From positions 12,369 through 76,368 of the forward strand of contig CAYNJF010000007.1 of the NCBI GenBank assembly GCA_964397555.1: a stretch of DNA of 64,000 nt. Direction: 5' to 3'. Source of the stretch: CAYNJF01 sp964397555. Lineage in GTDB: Bacteria; Pseudomonadota; Gammaproteobacteria; Berkiellales; Berkiellaceae. Position numbers and translations under genes: made by a program. Below the pieces are notes generated by a model. The model had not been told where the DNA came from. It was given only the letters and a program-made list of their open reading frames with translations, and searched no databases. Positions 10,036 through 19,381 of this stretch are shown one piece after another; positions within the stretch are counted from its first letter, which is position 1, and each line of letters begins with the position of its first letter.

Positions 10036-10597
10036 GGTGCAACTCGAGTAAGGCCCGAACTGGTTTAAAACTGGTGCGATGAATAGGACACGGCCCCAGC
10101 TTTCTCAGTGCCTCCATATGAACTTTAGTGCCATAACCTTTATGTTTAGCAAAGCCATAGCCTGGGTAGATTTCATCCAAAGAGGCCATCGCCCGATCAC
10201 GCGTCACTTTGGCCACAATGGAAGCCGCACCAATGACGGGCACAAGCGCATCGCCTTTGATGATGGTTTCACAAGGGTAGATGACATCAGGAGCCTTGTT
10301 ACCATCGACGAGGACTTTATCAATGTCCACGTCGATCCCTTCAATGGCTCTTTTCATGGCCAACATCGATGCTTGAAGAATGTTGATGGAATCAATTTCT
10401 TCTACGGAGGCCTCGCCCAGACAATAGACGCTGGCTCGAATGATGTCATCGAACAAAGCATCTCGTTTTTTTTCACTGAGGGCTTTGGAGTCATCCACTC
10501 GCTGCAAAAGGTCTTCGTCTTCGCATGAGAGCGCGCAGGCGACAATGGTTCCGGCAAGTGGGCCGCGACCAACCTCATCCACTCCGATGATTGCCAT
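10028..10597 (-). CDS. rnhB: Ribonuclease HII
   Basis: 189 residues. The N-terminus goes directly into GVDEVGRGPLAG, the signature with the first catalytic Asp/Glu pair; VDGNKAP and ASIVAKVTRDR complete the RNase HII pattern. It cleaves RNA in RNA-DNA hybrids and at single embedded ribonucleotides. It overlaps lpxB upstream by 23 bases and dnaE downstream by 8, so it sits inside a tightly packed operon. The enzyme is short at the N-terminus, as is usual for this family. Confidence 0.97.
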   Translation of the reverse strand: MAIIGVDEVGRGPLAGTIVACALSCEDEDLLQRVDDSKALSEKKRDALFDDIIRASVYCLGEASVEEIDSINILQASMLAMKRAIEGIDVDIDKVLVDGNKAPDVIYPCETIIKGDALVPVIGAASIVAKVTRDRAMASLDEIYPGYGFAKHKGYGTKVHMEALRKLGPCPIHRTSFKPVRALLELHHD

Positions 10598-11759
10598 GGG
10601 CTTTCTTCCTTAATCCATCGATGGCTGATTGAATCGTCTGATCGGTATTCATCATCAAACGTTCATGCAGTTGAGTAAAATCTTGTTGCATCAAACGCCC
10701 TTTTTCCGAACGACATAAGTCGTTGAGTTCATGGGCGATTTGAGCAGGGTCAATGTCATTTTGAATGTATTCGCGAACCAAGGCTTTGCCGGACATAATG
10801 TTGGTCAAAGCGATGTAAGGGGTTCGTATCAGGCGTTTAGCAATCTGATAGGTGATGGCAGACATTTTATAGACCACCACGTGGGGAGTTTTGCAAAGGG
10901 TGGCCTCCAACGTCGCCGTGCCGGAGGTGACCAAAGCACAGTCCGCACTTTTTAAAAGAGTACGGGTTTGATTCACAATAGGAATAAAGGCCGATTTGGC
11001 TTTATCTGAAATAAGGGACTCAAACAAGATCTTTAACTCGTCATTCAAGCACGCTACGACACATTGAGCGTTTGCGTTGACTTGCTCAAAAGACTCCACG
11101 GTTTTTGAAAACGTATCAGCTAAGCGTCTTATTTCACCTTTTCGCGACCCTGGTAAAAAAGCAATAATGGGCCGAGAAGCATCCAAATCAAGCGATTGTG
11201 CTGCCTGCGTTTTATCAATGTTAAGCGGAATGGTTTGCGCCAAGTGATGGCCTACGAAACTGGCTTGAACGCCATGCTCATCGTAAATGGGCTTCTCAAA
11301 AGGAAACAAGCAAAGCATGTGTGCCACAGAGCGCTTAATTTGATGAATGCGATTTGCCCGCCATGCCCATATCGTGGGTGAGACGTAATGCATGGTGGGG
11401 ACTTGAGCTTTGAACAGCTTTTCTTCAAGACCAAGATTGAAATCAGGCGCATCAATACCAATGAAGACATCGGGAGGATGTTCAATCAACAGCTTGGCCA
11501 GCTTTTTGCGCATGCCAAGAAGCTCAGGGGCCCTTTTTAAGGGCTCAAAAAAGCCCATAACAGACAGACGCTCCATCGGATACACTGAGGTCACGCCGGC
11601 CTCTTGCATGTGAGGGCCCCCAATGCCAACCAAGCTGGCTTCAGGGTATTTTGCTTTGATTAAGCGAGCAATCTGAGTACCAAGTAAGTCCCCAGAGGCT
11701 TCGCCGGCGACCAGAGCAAAACGCACGGGCGCACTGAGATAATCCCCAGGTAACTTCAC
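10575..11759 (-). CDS. lpxB: Lipid-A-disaccharide synthase
   Basis: 394 residues, usual length. Motifs: VAGEASGDLLG near the N-terminus, FIGIDAPDFN, YVSPTIWAWR, and LPGSRKGEI. It condenses UDP-2,3-diacylglucosamine with lipid X to make the lipid A disaccharide at the cytoplasmic face of the inner membrane. Its ATG touches the lpxA stop region (shared base at 11759) and its end overlaps rnhB. With lpxA, fabZ and lpxD it forms the lipid A operon, so the organism makes lipopolysaccharide. Confidence 0.97.
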   Translation of the reverse strand: MKLPGDYLSAPVRFALVAGEASGDLLGTQIARLIKAKYPEASLVGIGGPHMQEAGVTSVYPMERLSVMGFFEPLKRAPELLGMRKKLAKLLIEHPPDVFIGIDAPDFNLGLEEKLFKAQVPTMHYVSPTIWAWRANRIHQIKRSVAHMLCLFPFEKPIYDEHGVQASFVGHHLAQTIPLNIDKTQAAQSLDLDASRPIIAFLPGSRKGEIRRLADTFSKTVESFEQVNANAQCVVACLNDELKILFESLISDKAKSAFIPIVNQTRTLLKSADCALVTSGTATLEATLCKTPHVVVYKMSAITYQIAKRLIRTPYIALTNIMSGKALVREYIQNDIDPAQIAHELNDLCRSEKGRLMQQDFTQLHERLMMNTDQTIQSAIDGLRKKAHGNHRSG

Positions 11760-12529
11760 TATCGAACCACACCACGCTTTGAATGCTTAATAAACGACAG
11801 CATGGTATTCACATCCACGCACTCACGTGCTGTAGAGGCTAATTGTTCCATGGCTTGCTCGAGCGTAAGGCCTTGTCTAAATAAGGTCTTGTAAGCTCGT
11901 TTAAGCTGCGTGATGGTCTCAGAGGTAAACTGACGGCGCTTGAGTCCTTCAACGTTTAACCCAAAGGCGGCCGCAGGGTGGCCAGAGACCATGGTAAACG
12001 GAAGCACGTCTTTGACAATGATGGAGCCACCGGCACAAAAAGCATAATCACCCACATTACAAAATTGATGCACCCCAACAAAACCACCCAAATTGGCGTA
12101 AGAGCCGACATTCACATGACCGGCCAATGACGCGTTGTTGGAAAACACGGTATGCGAGGCCACATGACAATCATGGGCAATGTGCACGTAGGCCATCAAC
12201 AAATTGTTTGAGCCAATGGAGGTTAAATCACCCCCTTGTACGGTGCCACGGGAAATGGTGACGTACTCTCTGAAAATGTTGTTATCACCAATTTCCAGTC
12301 GAGTGGGCTCACCGTCGTATTTTTTATCTTGAGGCTCTTCACCAATCGATGAGAATTGGAAAAAACGATTATTTTTTCCAATGACCGTGGGGCCTTTGAT
12401 GACCACATGCGGGCCAATCTCACAACCGTCTCCGATATGGACGTTAGGGCCAATCACGGAATAGTGGCCAATAGATACATTTTTACCAATGGACGCCTCA
12501 GGGGAGACGATGGCAGTCGATTCAATCAC
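11759..12529 (-). CDS. lpxA: UDP-N-acetylglucosamine acyltransferase
   Basis: 256 residues of left-handed beta-helix hexapeptide repeats (IGKNVSIGHYSVIGPNVHIG), followed by the helical C-terminal domain. The segment MAYVHIAHDCHV holds the catalytic histidine region. It transfers a 3-hydroxyacyl chain from ACP to UDP-GlcNAc, the first step of lipid A synthesis. It overlaps the fabZ stop by 4 bases, the usual coupling of the dehydratase and the acyltransferase that compete for the same hydroxyacyl-ACP pool. Confidence 0.97.
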   Translation of the reverse strand: MIESTAIVSPEASIGKNVSIGHYSVIGPNVHIGDGCEIGPHVVIKGPTVIGKNNRFFQFSSIGEEPQDKKYDGEPTRLEIGDNNIFREYVTISRGTVQGGDLTSIGSNNLLMAYVHIAHDCHVASHTVFSNNASLAGHVNVGSYANLGGFVGVHQFCNVGDYAFCAGGSIIVKDVLPFTMVSGHPAAAFGLNVEGLKRRQFTSETITQLKRAYKTLFRQGLTLEQAMEQLASTARECVDVNTMLSFIKHSKRGVVR

Positions 12530-12975
12530 GAAACACTCCTCATGGCGCTTAGAATCTCACAAGAGGCTGCAAGTTGACCGTCAACGGTTGCTTGGCCTAA
12601 GAGTTTCCAAAACGATTGTTTGTGGTTCACAATTGTGACGTCCAACTTCAACTGATCCCCTGGTTTCACCATTTGTTTAAATTTGGCATTATCCACGCCT
12701 GCCAAATAAAAGATATTATCTCGAGGGCTCGACTTGGTCGTTAAATACGCCAAAATCGCACCCGCCTGCGCAAGCGCTTCCACTAAAAGCACCCCAGGCA
12801 TGACCGGATTGTCCGGGAAATGGCCATTAAAAAATGGCTCATTGATGGTCACATTTTTAATGGCCACCAAATGATTATCATCTTCAAACTCAACCACTTT
12901 ATCGACCAACAAAAAGGGATAACGGTGGGGTAAATACTCGATGATTTGATTGATGTCTAATTGTGAATCACTCAC
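12526..12975 (-). CDS. fabZ: 3-hydroxyacyl-[acyl-carrier-protein] dehydratase
   Basis: 149 residues. The hot-dog fold carries GHFPDNPVMPGVLLVEALAQ, with the catalytic His of HFP and the Glu of VEAL. YLPHRYPFLLVD near the N-terminus is also typical. It dehydrates 3-hydroxyacyl-ACP in fatty acid elongation. It overlaps the end of lpxD by 8 bases and lpxA by 4. Confidence 0.97.
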   Translation of the reverse strand: MSDSQLDINQIIEYLPHRYPFLLVDKVVEFEDDNHLVAIKNVTINEPFFNGHFPDNPVMPGVLLVEALAQAGAILAYLTTKSSPRDNIFYLAGVDNAKFKQMVKPGDQLKLDVTIVNHKQSFWKLLGQATVDGQLAASCEILSAMRSVS

Positions 12976-14014
12976 TGATCGACTCCTCTTTTTTAATCAG
13001 GGTTTCCACCTGTTTCGAAAGCTTTCTAAGCTTTTGACCCATCTCATCTAAGTGATGGAATCGAGCCACGTTTTTAGCCCACTGTTTGCGATCACGAGCA
13101 GGGATCCCTGAAGAAAACACCCCTGGCTGCTTAATGGTATTGGCCACCTGGGAGCCAGGAATGAACATGCAGCGATCACATATTTCAATATGGCCATTAA
13201 ACACCGATGAGCCACCGATCATGCAGTAAGCTCCAATCTTAGTTGAGCCAGCAAAGCCACAGGCGGCAGCAACCGCGGTGTGATGACCGATGATGACGTT
13301 ATGGCCAACCTGGATAAGATTATCCATAATGACGCCGTCGCCAATGATGGTGTCATCGACGGTACCTCTATCAAGGCAGTTGTTATTACCAATTTCAACT
13401 TTATCACCAATAACAACCGTGCCAACTTGAGGCACTTTGTGCCACTGGCCACGCTCATTGGCATAACCAAAACCATCACCACCGATGCTATTGCCTGATT
13501 GAATGTCACAATCAGCCCCAATCACCACTCGGTGGTATATCGTATTGTTGGGGCCCAAACGCGTACGATCACCAATGCTAACGTGTGCGCCAATAACGGT
13601 ATTGGCACCCACGATCACCCCGTCCCCTAGGCTTACGCCTTCTTCAATCACGCAATTAGGCCCAATCGAGCACTCAACGCCAATCGAGGCGCTTTCGTCA
13701 ATACTCGCGCTGGGGTGCACCCCTAATGCGGGAGGGGTTAACGGATTAAAAAGCGAAGAGATTTGAGCGAACACCAACTTTGGATTATCCACAATGATGC
13801 CGTTAATCCCAGGGGGAAGGTCAATGCCCTTATGCGTGATGACAGCGCTTGCTTTTGTGGACGATAAGAAGCTTTTGTACTTATCGGAGTCCAAAAAAGC
13901 AATGGCATGTTTCGAAGCATTTTGAATGGTACCCACTTTGGAGATGAGGGTTTCCCCATCCCCAATAAGCTGACCTTCGAAACTTTGCGCTAATTCTTTG
14001 AGTGTTCTTTGCAT
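12968..14014 (-). CDS. lpxD: UDP-3-O-acylglucosamine N-acyltransferase
   Basis: 348 residues from the ATG at 14014, which has AGG seven bases upstream and follows the skp stop by 8 bases; an upstream TTG would overlap skp and is less likely. An N-terminal uridine-binding domain (residues 1-100) is followed by hexapeptide repeats. HNVIIGHHTAVAAACGFAG contains the catalytic His of the family. The C-terminal helix ends in a Lys/Glu-rich tail. It adds the N-linked hydroxyacyl chain in the third step of lipid A synthesis. Confidence 0.96.
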   Translation of the reverse strand: MQRTLKELAQSFEGQLIGDGETLISKVGTIQNASKHAIAFLDSDKYKSFLSSTKASAVITHKGIDLPPGINGIIVDNPKLVFAQISSLFNPLTPPALGVHPSASIDESASIGVECSIGPNCVIEEGVSLGDGVIVGANTVIGAHVSIGDRTRLGPNNTIYHRVVIGADCDIQSGNSIGGDGFGYANERGQWHKVPQVGTVVIGDKVEIGNNNCLDRGTVDDTIIGDGVIMDNLIQVGHNVIIGHHTAVAAACGFAGSTKIGAYCMIGGSSVFNGHIEICDRCMFIPGSQVANTIKQPGVFSSGIPARDRKQWAKNVARFHHLDEMGQKLRKLSKQVETLIKKEESISE

Positions 14015-14022
14015 ACTCAACC

Positions 14023-14550
14023 TCAAGAACCAAGGGCCTTCATGACTTCATCCGTGATGTCGATGTTTTCTTTGGTGTAGGGCACTGCATCCGACATCAA
14101 AATGATGTCAAAATCGTTCGATTTGGCGAACTCTTCTACTTTTTCAGTGACCTTATCAAAAAATTCCTGCATGTATTTAGCTTGACGATCGCTGGATTCT
14201 TTTTGATATTTTTGATGAAGTTTTTGAAGACCAATCTGAGCGGTTTGAATTTGATTTTCAAGTTTTGTGCGCTCAGATTCGCTCATGATATCACCATTGC
14301 GCTGAAGCTTTTCAAAGTCTTCTTTGATGCCCTTCTCGATGGCACGCACTTCTTCCACTTTCGGCTTAAACTCAGCGTCTAGTTTTTCTTTTACGGCCTT
14401 TAACTCAGGCGATTCGTTCATGACTTTTTGAAGGTCAAAGGTACCAATCGATGAGCCTTTAAAAAGGGCAACGCCTTTGTCAGAGTCTGCGTGAGCAATA
14501 GGAGCTGCGATCATCGCAACAAGCGCTAGACTTTGAATGAGTTTTTTCAT
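14023..14550 (-). CDS. skp: Periplasmic chaperone Skp/OmpH
   Basis: 175 residues from the ATG at 14550, which has GGAGGAA upstream; this start gives a Sec signal peptide (MKKLIQSLALVAMIAAPIAHA). The mature part has the strand IGTFDLQKVMNESPELK, then a long charged coiled coil (residues about 55-130) that forms the tentacle of the trimer, and a C-terminal strand region. It holds unfolded outer-membrane proteins in the periplasm and hands them to BamA, encoded just upstream with a 19-base spacer. Confidence 0.95.
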   Translation of the reverse strand: MKKLIQSLALVAMIAAPIAHADSDKGVALFKGSSIGTFDLQKVMNESPELKAVKEKLDAEFKPKVEEVRAIEKGIKEDFEKLQRNGDIMSESERTKLENQIQTAQIGLQKLHQKYQKESSDRQAKYMQEFFDKVTEKVEEFAKSNDFDIILMSDAVPYTKENIDITDEVMKALGS

Positions 14551-14569
14551 GGAAAATTCCTCCAATAAT

Positions 14570-16909
14570 TTAAAATACGGTTCCAAAGGTAAACGAGAAT
14601 GGGTTTCTCTTGTCACCCGCTTTACGATTCAATGGGGTCGCCACCGTAAAGACCAAAGGCGCCATGGGCGACATCCAGGTCAGTGACAGACCCGCTGAGT
14701 ATCGAAACCCTCTGGGGTTCAATGGTTCAACAAAATCAGAGCGATCATTCACATGATACGCTTGTCCGGCATCCACAAAAGCCACGGTCCTGAAGGCTCT
14801 TGTGCCAGGGGCAATAAACTCAGGCAACACCAGCCCTACGGTACTCGTTGCAACAAAGTTACCCCCGTAAGGATTCCCTAAAGAGTCAATCGGACCCAGA
14901 GAGCTTTCTTCAAAGCCTCGAACAGAGCGGATGCCGCCGGCATAGAAGTTTTTGTAAAACGGTAGACGCTTGGTCTTGCCATAGCCATTTCCATAGCCTA
15001 CGTTAGCACTCAACAATCCGACAAAACCGGCTCCAAGGCTCTTGTAATACTGGCCATAGACGCTGGTTCGATAATATTGAAGATCAGAACCTGGGATGGT
15101 CGCGGTAAACGACACACCAGCCGAGAGCCCATTTTCAGGGAAGACAAAGCGGTCAAACGAGTTATAACTTATCCCAAATGCAACATTAAACTCATCGTAG
15201 TCTTCGTTGTTATTGGCATAATCAAAACCAGGGGTCATCGATGGGTTGATGAAATCCTGAATTTGCTGTGGAATGGCCGCATTCTCGCCAACCTTCAACG
15301 TCGTATTTTGATAACCAGCTCCCCACGTCATACGAGCATATCGAGATATGGGTATCCCATAATGAACGTTGGCTCCAATCGCATCGGTGGTGTAGCTGGA
15401 CACTGCCGTGGTACGACCAATGTCGGTTTTCGAATAGTAAGCGTTAAAGCCTCGGCTCATGCCATCCAAGGTATAAAAAGGATTGTTATAAGCTAAAGAT
15501 AAGGTGGTATAAGCTTGCGAGGAGTTAAAGGTTAAATCCGCGCTTTTGCCTGTTCCAAATAGGTTTCGATTTGACATGTTGAAGTTGAGGACCAATTTAT
15601 CCACGTCGGACCAACCAAGCCCTCCGCCTAATTGCCCAGAGGACCCCTCTTCAACGGTGTAAATCAAATCAACCTGATCTGGCACCCCAGGCACTGGAAC
15701 GGTTTCAACATCAACCTCTTTGAAAAAGCCCATGCGATTTAAAGTCTCTTTAGAGCCTTCAACTTTGCTGGTTGAAATGGGCGCCGACTCCATTTGCAAC
15801 ATGGCTTTTCGAAGCACATCGTCTTGGGTTTTAATATTGCCCTTGAAATCAATGCGTCGAACCATGACTTTTCCACCAGGCTCAACAAAAAAGGTCAGCT
15901 TAACTGTCTTGTTGACTTCATCAAGCTCAGGGACAGGATTGATTCTTGCAAAAGCATAGCCTTCGTTCCCCAAAACCTGAGTCATCAATTTGACGATGTC
16001 TGAAATCTTTGAACGAGAAAAGACTTCATTTTGCTCAAGCTGCACTAACTCATGTAAGCGCTCAACGGGGATGATGGTGTTTCCAACAATGTCATACTCA
16101 GAAAGCTTATATTGCTCCCCTTCTTCAATGTTGACGGTAATAAAAATATGCTGCTTGTTGGGCGTAATCGAGACTTGAGTTGAGGTAATCTTAAAGTTTA
16201 AATACCCCCTATCTAAGTAAAATGTTCGTAGATTTTCTAAATCTTTTGCCAACTTCTGCTTGTCGTATTGATCCGATTTTGTGACCCAGCTCAAATAACT
16301 CGGCTTGGTTTGTTCAAATTGCTCCAACAAATCTTCCGACGAATAACGCTGATTACCAATGATGTTGATTTCTTTGATTCGAGCAAAATAGCCCTCTTCA
16401 ATGACAATCTTAATGCCCACTCGGTTACGAGGAAGCTCTGTCACTTGCGTATCAATTCTCACCGCATATTTACCATGAGAAAAATACAAGCGCTCTAGCT
16501 CATTACGCATCATTTCAAGCATGGAACGGTCAAAGGTCATGCCTTCGGCAAGCCCTTGATCTTTCAAGCTATCTAATAGGTTATCCGTTGGAACATCAAC
16601 GTTCCCTTCAACCTCAATGGAACCAATAGATGGTCGCTCAGTAAGTTTAACAACTAGTGTGTCGCCGTCTTTGGCCAGTTGAATGTCATCAAAAAAGCCG
16701 GTCTTAAAAAGCGCATGAATAATTTGAGAGGTTTGATCGGGCTCTATCTTGTCCCCAACCTCAACAGGTAAATAATTAAAGACCGTTCCCTGGTTAATAC
16801 GCTCTAGACCCTCTAGACGTATTTCTTGTACCACGAAAGCATCAAATGCATAGGCCGGCATGACGCTCAACCAAGTCGCCGCAAGTGCGGATAAAAACTG
16901 CTTTTTCAT
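14570..16909 (-). CDS. bamA: Outer membrane protein assembly factor BamA
   Basis: 779 residues: signal peptide ending MPAYA, five POTRA domains (about 25-430; each with the VxxIxxxGN-type start, for example IKEINIIGNQRYS), and a 16-strand barrel. The barrel contains the conserved RGF segment (IRSVRGFEESSLG), and the protein ends in phenylalanine (FTFGTVF). It is the core insertase for outer-membrane beta-barrels. It heads the skp-lpxD-fabZ-lpxA-lpxB-rnhB-dnaE series. The upstream rseP gene found in many relatives is not here; instead a 300-base spacer precedes bamA, which therefore likely has its own promoter. Confidence 0.97.
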   Translation of the reverse strand: MKKQFLSALAATWLSVMPAYAFDAFVVQEIRLEGLERINQGTVFNYLPVEVGDKIEPDQTSQIIHALFKTGFFDDIQLAKDGDTLVVKLTERPSIGSIEVEGNVDVPTDNLLDSLKDQGLAEGMTFDRSMLEMMRNELERLYFSHGKYAVRIDTQVTELPRNRVGIKIVIEEGYFARIKEINIIGNQRYSSEDLLEQFEQTKPSYLSWVTKSDQYDKQKLAKDLENLRTFYLDRGYLNFKITSTQVSITPNKQHIFITVNIEEGEQYKLSEYDIVGNTIIPVERLHELVQLEQNEVFSRSKISDIVKLMTQVLGNEGYAFARINPVPELDEVNKTVKLTFFVEPGGKVMVRRIDFKGNIKTQDDVLRKAMLQMESAPISTSKVEGSKETLNRMGFFKEVDVETVPVPGVPDQVDLIYTVEEGSSGQLGGGLGWSDVDKLVLNFNMSNRNLFGTGKSADLTFNSSQAYTTLSLAYNNPFYTLDGMSRGFNAYYSKTDIGRTTAVSSYTTDAIGANVHYGIPISRYARMTWGAGYQNTTLKVGENAAIPQQIQDFINPSMTPGFDYANNNEDYDEFNVAFGISYNSFDRFVFPENGLSAGVSFTATIPGSDLQYYRTSVYGQYYKSLGAGFVGLLSANVGYGNGYGKTKRLPFYKNFYAGGIRSVRGFEESSLGPIDSLGNPYGGNFVATSTVGLVLPEFIAPGTRAFRTVAFVDAGQAYHVNDRSDFVEPLNPRGFRYSAGLSLTWMSPMAPLVFTVATPLNRKAGDKRNPFSFTFGTVF

Positions 16910-17209
16910 ATTATATAGTTATTCTAATAAATTATGTTTTAGATGCTGGTATCTACGTTCGCATGCTATTCTAACTCAACTTAGAGGTGAAGGCATCCGT
17001 GACACCAACTTAGAGTGGCTCTTTTTCTTGAAAATTGATTGGCTTACGACGAGTTAAGCGTTAAATCTCTCGTAGAATGGTCTATTCTCACCCTTGTTTT
17101 TAAGTGAGCTAATTGTCTATATGCTTAGTAAACGCTTATTAGTCTTGCATTGAATGCTCTGTCGACCAATTGTTGTTAGCTGTTTATATGACAAATCTTG
17201 GTGGGTGAT
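16910..17209. other. Intergenic region upstream of bamA
   Basis: 300 AT-rich bases between the end of the HsbR-like gene and the bamA start. The bamA promoter should be here; TAGAAT on the minus strand near 16970 is a possible -10 element, without a clear -35 partner. No gene seen. Confidence 0.45.
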
Positions 17210-18670
17210 TTAGTGGTTGGGTCTTGATAGGCTCATTTGAGCCACGACGTGATTGCCCGTGTTTAAAAACTCTAAATTGGTGCAAAGGGCTTTAATGAGG
17301 CCAATGCCCCGACCTGAATATTTGTTTTCTGCGACGTGTTCATCCGGCAAAAAGCCGTCCCCTGAGTCTTTGATGTCAATCACCAAATGCTCAGCGCCAT
17401 CGATGTGAGAGACTTTGGCGTGTATCATAATATGACCTTCTTCAAGATCATTGAGGCGCTTGCGCTTCTCCTCGTAGTAAGACTGGATCCCTTTGGTGCA
17501 GTTTTTCATGGAAGATTTGAGTCCGAGCACGCCATGTTCAAGGGCGTTGTTGTACAACTCGGTCAACGTCACAAAAATATCCGCACGGCGCTGATGAAGC
17601 ACTTGGTTTTCCATAAGGACATGCATCACCACAGGCAAAGGGTCCCAATGTTTAAGTGCGTTGGCGTTAAGGTTGAATTGAATATCCAAATCAATGGGGC
17701 CTTGCTTATAACAGACAATGGCCGATTTTTTCTCACGCAGCTGACAAAACTGTTCAGGCTGAACAAACACGGAAAATTTTGAGTGCGGATGATGCATATG
17801 TTGACCGTCCACAAAGCCCTTGAGCAGTTTTTCTTGAGGCAATTGAGGTCCGACTTCAAAGAGAAGTTCCCAATCATCAATGTCGGAAAGCTTAAACAAT
17901 GAATGTTCTGTGCCTTCGTTCATTCCAGCCATGCTTGGGCAATTGACAAGCGTTTGCGTGGATTTTTGGAAAAAATGGAGCGGTTTACCCATGCAGTTCC
18001 ACACCATAATCTCATCGGAATGATGATCAAACTTCACATACGCTAAATGAGAGCGAACGTGAGAGGGAAAAATGGTTTTCGCCTTAAACGCCATTTCTCG
18101 GATGATTTGATCGAAGGCAAACCCTTTTTGAGCCATGGATGAGAATACTTGGTGGGTAATCATTTGCAAGGTCTGGCCCATCACGCCAGCCGGCTGAAAG
18201 CCGGTAATCAGCAAATGCTGATCTTGATCTGGAGAGGTTTCCACAAAGGCGCCGTAACCTTCTAACAACGAGGTCGGTGTGACGGTTGCACTCATGCCAT
18301 CAAAGTTCAGCGAGGCATTCATCAGCAACTCATAATGCGCTCTGGCTTGCATCACTTGTAACCAATAAAATAACTGAGGTTCAATACCAGCTTGTTGGCT
18401 TTTATCAAATTGATAAGGATGAGAGATGGATTTATCTGTCATCACTTCAAACAGGGGTAATCGACGCTCAGCGTATGATTTTGATTGGTAGGGTTTTGCA
18501 ACCAATTTGTGTGAAAACACAAGCCCTATGGGCTGATCAATCGTTTGTGCTTTGAGCGTTTGCTCGCTTTCAAAGCACAAACAATTAAAGCCATGCGACT
18601 CAAAGTACACTTTGAGCTGCTTTGAAAACGACTCATCCGGGTCGATGATGCAAATGATCTCAGCGTTCAT
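17210..18670 (-). CDS. HsbR-like partner-switching protein with degenerate receiver and phosphatase domains
   Basis: 486 residues in three parts, the order of Pseudomonas HsbR. Residues 1-110 have the start of a receiver (IICIIDPDES), but the expected phospho-acceptor Asp near residue 52 is replaced (IGLVFSHKL). Residues about 130-330 align in shape with a PP2C/SpoIIE phosphatase, but the metal-binding GGD and DGHG-type motifs read EGY and FQPAG, so catalysis is doubtful. Residues about 345-486 are an anti-sigma-type ATPase with intact N-box (ELYNNALEHG), DSGDGF and GRGIGLIKAL, so kinase activity on STAS partners is plausible. It overlaps the STAS gene by 4 bases. In Pseudomonas the HsbR/HsbA pair acts on FlgM and surface behaviour. 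The role here is inferred. Confidence 0.8.
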   Translation of the reverse strand: MNAEIICIIDPDESFSKQLKVYFESHGFNCLCFESEQTLKAQTIDQPIGLVFSHKLVAKPYQSKSYAERRLPLFEVMTDKSISHPYQFDKSQQAGIEPQLFYWLQVMQARAHYELLMNASLNFDGMSATVTPTSLLEGYGAFVETSPDQDQHLLITGFQPAGVMGQTLQMITHQVFSSMAQKGFAFDQIIREMAFKAKTIFPSHVRSHLAYVKFDHHSDEIMVWNCMGKPLHFFQKSTQTLVNCPSMAGMNEGTEHSLFKLSDIDDWELLFEVGPQLPQEKLLKGFVDGQHMHHPHSKFSVFVQPEQFCQLREKKSAIVCYKQGPIDLDIQFNLNANALKHWDPLPVVMHVLMENQVLHQRRADIFVTLTELYNNALEHGVLGLKSSMKNCTKGIQSYYEEKRKRLNDLEEGHIMIHAKVSHIDGAEHLVIDIKDSGDGFLPDEHVAENKYSGRGIGLIKALCTNLEFLNTGNHVVAQMSLSRPNH

Positions 18671-18975
18671 TGTCTCAAATCGAATAAAGCATCAAACTGA
18701 GACACTTTCAATATTTTGAGAATGTCTGGATTTATGTTGGTTAAGATGATGTCGTTGTTGAGATTCGCATGCTTACGAAGCATCATGAGTAGGCCAAGGC
18801 CCGTGGAGTCGACAAATTCCATTTTGCCCATGTCAACTTCAATCTGCTCAGGCTTGGGCTCCCAATCCTCATACATACGACGAAAATCTTGGGTGCAGCG
18901 ATAATCAAACACACCATGAATGAAGATGATGTATTTCTTTTGATCCGCCGATTGTTCAACTTGAAATATAGCCAT
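18667..18975 (-). CDS. STAS-domain anti-sigma factor antagonist (HsbA-like)
   Basis: 102 residues, a single STAS domain. The segment FVDSTGLGLLMMLRK has the conserved phospho-acceptor serine at residue 57. Such proteins bind an anti-sigma factor when unphosphorylated and are switched off by a cognate kinase. The likely kinase is the HsbR-like protein whose gene overlaps this one by 4 bases. A second STAS gene lies 2 bases upstream. HsbA of Pseudomonas binds FlgM; FlgM is encoded elsewhere in this window. Confidence 0.88.
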   Translation of the reverse strand: MAIFQVEQSADQKKYIIFIHGVFDYRCTQDFRRMYEDWEPKPEQIEVDMGKMEFVDSTGLGLLMMLRKHANLNNDIILTNINPDILKILKVSQFDALFDLRQ

Positions 18976-18977
18976 AA

Positions 18978-19283
18978 CTACTCTACATCAAACAGTTCAG
19001 TTAATTTAGTGATTTCTAAAATACGCTTTACATCTGGGTTGCAATGAATGATCTTTATCTTCGCATTGATGTCGCCTGCATGGTCTTTAAGGGCAAGAAG
19101 CATCCCCAATGCTGAGCTGTCTAGAAAATCAGCTTGCTTTAAGTCGACGACATAGAGCTTAGGTTTATGATCGACCTCTTCGTAGGCTTTTCGAAAACTC
19201 TGTAATGAATTAAAATCAAAACGACCTGCGACAGAAATAACAAGCTCTTTGCCGTTGTTGGCTGGAGCAGAGCTAATGTTCAT
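18978..19283 (-). CDS. Second STAS-domain anti-sigma factor antagonist
   Basis: 101 residues with a full STAS domain. FLDSSALGMLLALKDH carries the expected phospho-acceptor Ser at position 56 and a second Ser at 57. It is clearly related to the next gene (shared DFLDSS/EFVDST and C-terminal LTELFDVE/DALFDLRQ), so the two arose by tandem duplication. It begins the three-gene module and lies about 100 bases after fliJ on the same strand. Whether the two antagonists have different partners cannot be told from sequence. Confidence 0.88.
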   Translation of the reverse strand: MNISSAPANNGKELVISVAGRFDFNSLQSFRKAYEEVDHKPKLYVVDLKQADFLDSSALGMLLALKDHAGDINAKIKIIHCNPDVKRILEITKLTELFDVE

Positions 19284-19381
19284 ACAATCACCTTTGTTTT
19301 TATTCAGGTGGACCCATCGGTCCTTGTTTTATGCCTTCCCTTGTAGCGGCCGTGATGGATTTAAGTTTAGACGCGATGGGC

